The notes under the pieces are model-generated. The model was not told where the DNA came from, searched no databases, and was given only the letters and a program-made list of their open reading frames with translations. A program made the position numbers and the translations under genes. From positions 1 through 58,560 of IMG/VR virus record IMGVR_UViG_3300009149_000037: a DNA stretch of 58,560 bases, one strand, 5' to 3'. Numbering within the stretch: position 1 is the stretch's first letter; each line of letters opens with the position of its first letter. Positions 54,895 through 58,560 of this stretch are shown here, piece after piece. This DNA is from a virus.

Positions 54895-56163
54895 ATGACT
54901 ATTGAAAATCTAGTAGTCAATCTTTCTGGCAAAGTGCGAAGAGTGAAGAGCAAAGGGATTCAATACCTTGTTGCTCCTGTTCGCATGATTGTGCCTGGCG
55001 TACTCAATGGTTCATTGGGTCCGCTGCTTTATCCGCCTGAAGAAATCAAAGCCACTTTCCGTAAATGGAATGGTGTACCTCTCACGAACAATCATCCTTC
55101 TGGCTCAGCTATGGAAGCTGGTCACCTCATTATGGGTGAAGTTCGAAATGCTGGTACGGATGGAGCAGACCTCATTGGAGAAGCCTGGTTCAACGTAGAG
55201 AAAACGAAAAAAGTCAACAACGATATTTATGCTGCATTAACTCAAGGCCAGAAGATTGAATTGAGTACAGGCTTAGGAGTTGACAAAGAAGAAGCTCCTG
55301 CTGATTCCGTTTTCAATGGCGAAGTCTATACACATATTGCTCGAAACTTTAAGCCAGACCACCTTGCAATTCTCATCGACTCAATTGGAGCTTGCTCCGT
55401 GAAAGCCGGTTGTGGAGTATTCAATGAAGAATCAAAGGTTGATTCTGAAGCAGAAGAAACTCTTGTCCCTGTAAGTAATTCAGAAGAAGAGGAAGACTCA
55501 ATGAAGTTGAAACCAGAGGAACGAACAGCAATCGTCAACGGTCTGATTGCTAACAATTGCGGCTGTTGGACACAAGATGATACTGAAGTTCTGAATGGTT
55601 TCTCCGATGAGAAGCTGACCAGCCTTCAGGAATCATCTGTCAAGAATTCAGAGATGAAAGAAACTCTGAATGCTGCAACGAAAGAATTCAAAACTGAAGA
55701 TGGTACCACTCTTACTTTCAATGTTGAGAATAAGAAGTGGATTTCTAAGACTCCTGAAAAGGAGGTTGATAAGGAGGGTTCTGTGGTGAACAAGCATGGT
55801 CAAGGTATGGGTGATGAGCCTCAAACGACCGATCAATGGCTGGCGTCTGCTCCGCCTGAAGTTCGGGAGGCTGTCTCTAACTCAATGCAGATTCAGAACG
55901 AAGCAAAGGAAGCTCTTGTTCGTCGTCTCATCGCAAATGTTGCAGACGCTGACAAGCACGCTAAGGGTGAATCTCTTATGAAGAGGTCACTCGCCGAACT
56001 TCGTGAAATCGAAGCTCTCTTGCCTGCTCCTGCGGCACAGAACTCTTCTTCAGGGATTAACTGGGGGGCAGCTTCTGGTGGCTCTGACCGAACTGTCATG
56101 AATGAATTTGGCAGCGATGAATTCATTCCAGAAACCTCTTTGAGCTTTTCGAACGGCAAGTGA
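54895..56163 (+). CDS. DUF2213-type prohead protease/scaffold protein
   Basis: A 422-residue protein. The first 180 residues (YLVAPVRMIVPGVLNGSLGP, WNGVPLTNNHPSG, AALTQGQKIELSTGLG, HLAILIDSIGACSVKAGCG) match DUF2213, which precedes capsid genes in many phages and is considered a prohead protease-like domain. H and S residues in NNHPS and ELSTG could be the catalytic pair. The rest is a charged, helical scaffold (NSEEEEDSMKLKPEERT). Gene order (protease, decoration, capsid) supports it. Confidence 0.75.
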   Translation: MTIENLVVNLSGKVRRVKSKGIQYLVAPVRMIVPGVLNGSLGPLLYPPEEIKATFRKWNGVPLTNNHPSGSAMEAGHLIMGEVRNAGTDGADLIGEAWFNVEKTKKVNNDIYAALTQGQKIELSTGLGVDKEEAPADSVFNGEVYTHIARNFKPDHLAILIDSIGACSVKAGCGVFNEESKVDSEAEETLVPVSNSEEEEDSMKLKPEERTAIVNGLIANNCGCWTQDDTEVLNGFSDEKLTSLQESSVKNSEMKETLNAATKEFKTEDGTTLTFNVENKKWISKTPEKEVDKEGSVVNKHGQGMGDEPQTTDQWLASAPPEVREAVSNSMQIQNEAKEALVRRLIANVADADKHAKGESLMKRSLAELREIEALLPAPAAQNSSSGINWGAASGGSDRTVMNEFGSDEFIPETSLSFSNGK

Positions 56164-56215
56164 TTTCATAAGTCACTTTCAATATAACAAACCTACACGA
56201 TAGAGGAAAATTCCG

Positions 56216-56695
56216 ATGGCTAAGGGAAATGGAATTGTGGTTAGCTACCCTGAAAGGGGTGTGCGTTTTGAAGGGACAATCACTGGAGCATTGCTTCCAG
56301 GCACGATTGTTCAGATTGATGTTTCTGAAGGGATTGATACCAACGGAAACTTTACTTGGGAAGCGTATAACGCTGCCGCTGATGGTAACCAGCGACTGAT
56401 TGCAGTTCTTCTGCCTTCAGAACTCAAAGGTGCAATCGCAACGGCTGCGTATGTCAATGGTGATCACTGCTTTGTGTATGTTCCTGCCGCTGGCGAACAA
56501 CTGAATTGCATCGTTGGCGACGTTGCTGGTACTGGCGATGATCACGCATTCGGTGATCTTCTGATTGTCGATGATGGAACAGGCGAACTGGTTGCTACAA
56601 CTGGTACTCCAGAATCTGAACCATTCATTCTGCTTGAAGCTATTACTGATCCGACTGCGGATACTCTGGCTCACGTTCTGTTCACAGGATATTGA
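56216..56695 (+). CDS. Head decoration protein
   Basis: A 159-residue beta-rich protein just before the major capsid gene. ALLPGTIVQIDVSEGIDTNG and NQRLIAVLLPSELKGAIATA followed by YVNGDHCFVYVPAAGEQLNC are of the type used by capsid cement or stabilisation proteins. No catalytic residues. Abundant high-expression style codon use. Confidence 0.68.
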   Translation: MAKGNGIVVSYPERGVRFEGTITGALLPGTIVQIDVSEGIDTNGNFTWEAYNAAADGNQRLIAVLLPSELKGAIATAAYVNGDHCFVYVPAAGEQLNCIVGDVAGTGDDHAFGDLLIVDDGTGELVATTGTPESEPFILLEAITDPTADTLAHVLFTGY

Positions 56696-56747
56696 TACTT
56701 CCCCTGAGTGGGATTACTAGAAAAAACCTTTTTGGGAGAAGTTGAAA

Positions 56748-57896
56748 ATGTTTGTTGAATCTGACTACATCCTCAACGGGCAAGGTCATGGAGAAGTCGC
56801 TGAGGCTTTTCAGAATGCTCGATTTGAAAAAGGGCTGATGCGACCCTTCTACGCTCGCAATAAAGCAGGACGAATGGTGTCTGTTGTTCAAGTTCAGAAC
56901 GGTACAAAATCTGATGGAACACCAGACTACGAATTGATTCCAACGGCTGATCTTCAAAGTCGTGGAATGCAGTCTCGAGTAGCAAACGCGACATCACTTC
57001 GAAAAGATGATTGGATTCGATTTGATAAGGCAGTTGTAAAGTCTGCTCGTCAACGTCTCAGGGCTTGGTCTGATCTAGCTGCTGCGAATACCCTCAGTGG
57101 TTTCGACGGTATGTCTCAGACGATTCTTGAGCATGAGACGGTGAGTGATCCGGGTGAAGCTCTGGTTGACATGGATGGTACGGCAGAAGGTCGCACCGAT
57201 GAGCCACGATTCCAGCTTGAAGGTTTGCCTCTTCCGATTACTCACAGTGGCTTTTCTTTCTCTGAGAGGAAGCTTGCTGTCAGTCGGAAAAGCGGAACGC
57301 CTCTCGATGTAACTCAGGCAGAAGCTGCTGGCCGACGAGTTGCAGAGCACGTTGAGAAAACTCTGATCGGCGTTAATACTGGTCTAATCTATGGAACGGC
57401 TGCCGATTATGGTCGTAGTCCTCAAGTCTATGGTTACACGAATTTTCCTGCTCGTCTAACCGATACGACTGGTACTGACCCAACGGGAGCAAACGGTCCA
57501 ACAGTCCTGAGTGACTGGCTTGGATATCGTGATGCTCTTTACAACAACAACTTCTATGGGCCATTCATGGTTTATACGAGTCGTGATTGGGATCAATACC
57601 TTGATAATCTGTTTTCAACAACTGAGCCTTCTGCTGGCACTCTTCGAAGTCGCCTCTTGCAGATTGATGGTATTCAAGACATCCGTCGTCTTGATTTCCT
57701 CACAAGCGATTTCCAAGTGATCTTCGTTCAGATGACTTCGGATGTTGCTCGGGCTGTTGTTGGTATGGATATTACGACCATCCAGTGGGATTCAATGGGC
57801 GGACTGCGAAAGAACTTCAAAGTCATGTCTATTATGGTTCCTCAACTGCGAGCAGACTTCAGTGACAACTGTGGAATTCTCCACGCTTCTCATTGA
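56748..57896 (+). CDS. Major capsid protein
   Basis: A 382-residue protein with an HK97-type outline: N-terminal arm (residues 1-60), E-loop-like segment (RFQLEGLPLPITHSGFSFSE), spine helix (EKTLIGVNTGLIYGTAADYG), P-domain and A-domain (YGPFMVYTSRDWDQYLD, LTSDFQVIFVQMTSDVARAV, TIQWDSMGGLRKNFKVMSIM). The gene order upstream supports it. ATG at 56748 behind GGGAGAAGTTGAAA. A hairpin terminator follows. Confidence 0.82.
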   Translation: MFVESDYILNGQGHGEVAEAFQNARFEKGLMRPFYARNKAGRMVSVVQVQNGTKSDGTPDYELIPTADLQSRGMQSRVANATSLRKDDWIRFDKAVVKSARQRLRAWSDLAAANTLSGFDGMSQTILEHETVSDPGEALVDMDGTAEGRTDEPRFQLEGLPLPITHSGFSFSERKLAVSRKSGTPLDVTQAEAAGRRVAEHVEKTLIGVNTGLIYGTAADYGRSPQVYGYTNFPARLTDTTGTDPTGANGPTVLSDWLGYRDALYNNNFYGPFMVYTSRDWDQYLDNLFSTTEPSAGTLRSRLLQIDGIQDIRRLDFLTSDFQVIFVQMTSDVARAVVGMDITTIQWDSMGGLRKNFKVMSIMVPQLRADFSDNCGILHASH

Positions 57897-57915
57897 TGGT
57901 TTCTAATTCTTAGGA

Positions 57916-57956
57916 AGCATCTTAAACCGGATGCTCTGGCCAAGGATGGCCTTTAA
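57916..57956 (+). terminator. Attenuator-type double hairpin after the capsid gene
   Basis: AGCATC/GATGCT (57916-57935) and GGCCA/TGGCC (57938-57951) followed by TTTAATA. Short stems with a weak T-run suggest partial termination, which would lower downstream head-tail gene expression relative to capsid. Confidence 0.6.
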
Positions 57957-57992
57957 TACAACTTCCAAAACGGCAAAAGACAGGAGCTTCAA

Positions 57993-58391
57993 ATGGCTAC
58001 AGCAACTGCAACTCCAGTAATGAAATTCAGGCTGAAGGTTGGTACTCACGTTTCGATAATGCGAGACAAAGAAGGTAAGCCAGTTATTGATCCAAAGACT
58101 GGCCGAAACAAAACGATCAAGCATGAGGCAAGTAATCCACGAACTTGCCTGATTGATAGTACCGATGATCTGGCAGCAAGGTTTGGACGAACTAAGTTTG
58201 AACCTATCTATGGTCAGTCAACCAGAGCATTGGAAGAGTCTCATCCCGAAGTTTATGCCTTCGAAAAAATGACTGTCTCTCAGTTGAAGGAATATGCTGA
58301 GGAAGACGAGATCGACATTGAAGGCATGAAAACCAAAGTCGATATTATCAATGGTTTGCGAAAAGCCATCGCTGAACGAGAAGCAGAATAA
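57993..58391 (+). CDS. Hypothetical head-region protein with SAP-like C-terminus
   Basis: A 132-residue protein. The N-terminal half is basic (KFRLKVGTHVSIMRDKEG) and beta-like; the C-terminal half (MTVSQLKEYAEEDEIDIEGM then KTKVDIINGLRKAI) resembles a SAP/Rho_N helical domain. Position immediately after capsid suits a head accessory protein. Leader AGACAGGAGCTTCAA. Confidence 0.6.
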   Translation: MATATATPVMKFRLKVGTHVSIMRDKEGKPVIDPKTGRNKTIKHEASNPRTCLIDSTDDLAARFGRTKFEPIYGQSTRALEESHPEVYAFEKMTVSQLKEYAEEDEIDIEGMKTKVDIINGLRKAIAEREAE

Positions 58392-58435
58392 TTCCTGGCA
58401 AGGAATGATCCTTTCTTCCAGGGAGATACTTCAGA

Positions 58436-58560
58436 ATGGCTGTAAGAACAAACGCAACCAACGTCAAAGCAGTCCTTTTGAGTCTGTACGATCTGGTCAA
58501 TACTCCTGACTTGACAGCTTTCATTTCTGAAGCTTCTCTCCTGGTTGATTGGGTTGACTC
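58436..58560 (+). CDS. Head-tail connector-like protein, 5' part (3' truncated)
   Basis: The frame opens at ATG 58436 behind CCAGGGAGATACTTCAGA and is still open at the window edge. The visible 41 residues (MAVRTNATNVKAVLLSLYDL, then ISEASLLVDWV) fit the helical start of gp6-like head-tail connectors (...D...FI..A...VD). Assignment is tentative as most of the protein is outside. Confidence 0.5.
   Translation, partial: MAVRTNATNVKAVLLSLYDLVNTPDLTAFISEASLLVDWVD

Noticed and set aside
1-58560. Lysogeny module or integration site
   Set aside because: No integrase, no repressor/Cro pair, no attachment-site-like tRNA end duplication seen. The HTH protein at 16961 resembles excisionases only in fold.
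1-58560. CRISPR array or CRISPR-associated genes
   Set aside because: No regularly spaced repeats found; the Cas4-like gene at 26497 is a RecB-type phage nuclease in a recombination operon.

Overview
The window is an unbroken piece of a tailed double-stranded DNA bacteriophage genome. It opens inside a tape measure gene and closes inside a head-completion gene just downstream of the major capsid gene, so only the stretch from head completion to the start of the tape measure is missing. If the molecule is circular or circularly permuted, the two ends would join across a few missing head-tail and tail genes. I see no integrase, excisionase pair or lysogeny repressor, so a lytic lifestyle is the simplest reading. 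The host is not certain. Two small GC-rich genes (28933-29103 and 31695-32072) resemble small proteins I associate with Planctomycetota, and a CsrA homologue fits a Gram-negative-like host. A planctomycete host is therefore a reasonable inference, not a demonstrated fact.

Layout. 1-13828 (+): end of the tail module (tape measure C-terminus, virion proteins, a strikingly cysteine-rich protein), then a surface-glycan cluster of four glycosyltransferase genes, a sulfotransferase and an FkbM methyltransferase, ending at a strong terminator. 14114-21920 (-): a leftward block of about twenty mostly tiny genes plus an SF1 helicase and a ParB-like protein. It is driven by at least three look-alike promoters carrying shared operator-like boxes. 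21921-22410: a 490-base divergent control region and possible origin. 22411-34082 (+): early and replication genes including an HNH nuclease, a RuvC-like resolvase, family 4 uracil-DNA glycosylase, RecB-like nuclease, Sak4-like ATPase, CsrA, an acidic ssDNA-binding-like protein, two tRNA-type genes and family A DNA polymerase. 34079-38960 (+): a DNA base hypermodification cassette. 39023-39702 (-): a small divergent unit with a lysine-rich protein. 39850-46478 (+): thymidylate synthase-like enzyme, DUF3310, MazG-like protein, Toprim primase, AAA+ ATPase and small proteins. 46545-58560 (+): packaging and head genes (terS, terL, portal, MuF, protease/scaffold, decoration protein, major capsid protein).

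How it fits together. The thymidylate synthase-like enzyme is a candidate dUMP hydroxymethylase. Its product, incorporated as 5-hydroxymethyluracil, would be phosphorylated in DNA by the P-loop kinase at 34926-35501. It would then be substituted by the aGPT-Pplase2-like and amino acid:DNA transferase-like proteins. A myo-inositol-1-phosphate synthase, an FkbM methyltransferase and a HAD-like phosphatase sit in the same overlapping transcription unit, suggesting a modification chemistry that may be new. Several genome-wide signals lie over this gene map: a co-oriented TTCTTCAGGGA motif, a conserved GACTGGAGC translation leader, a shared N-terminal LKNVKLK peptide on unrelated proteins, and odd tRNA-like genes.
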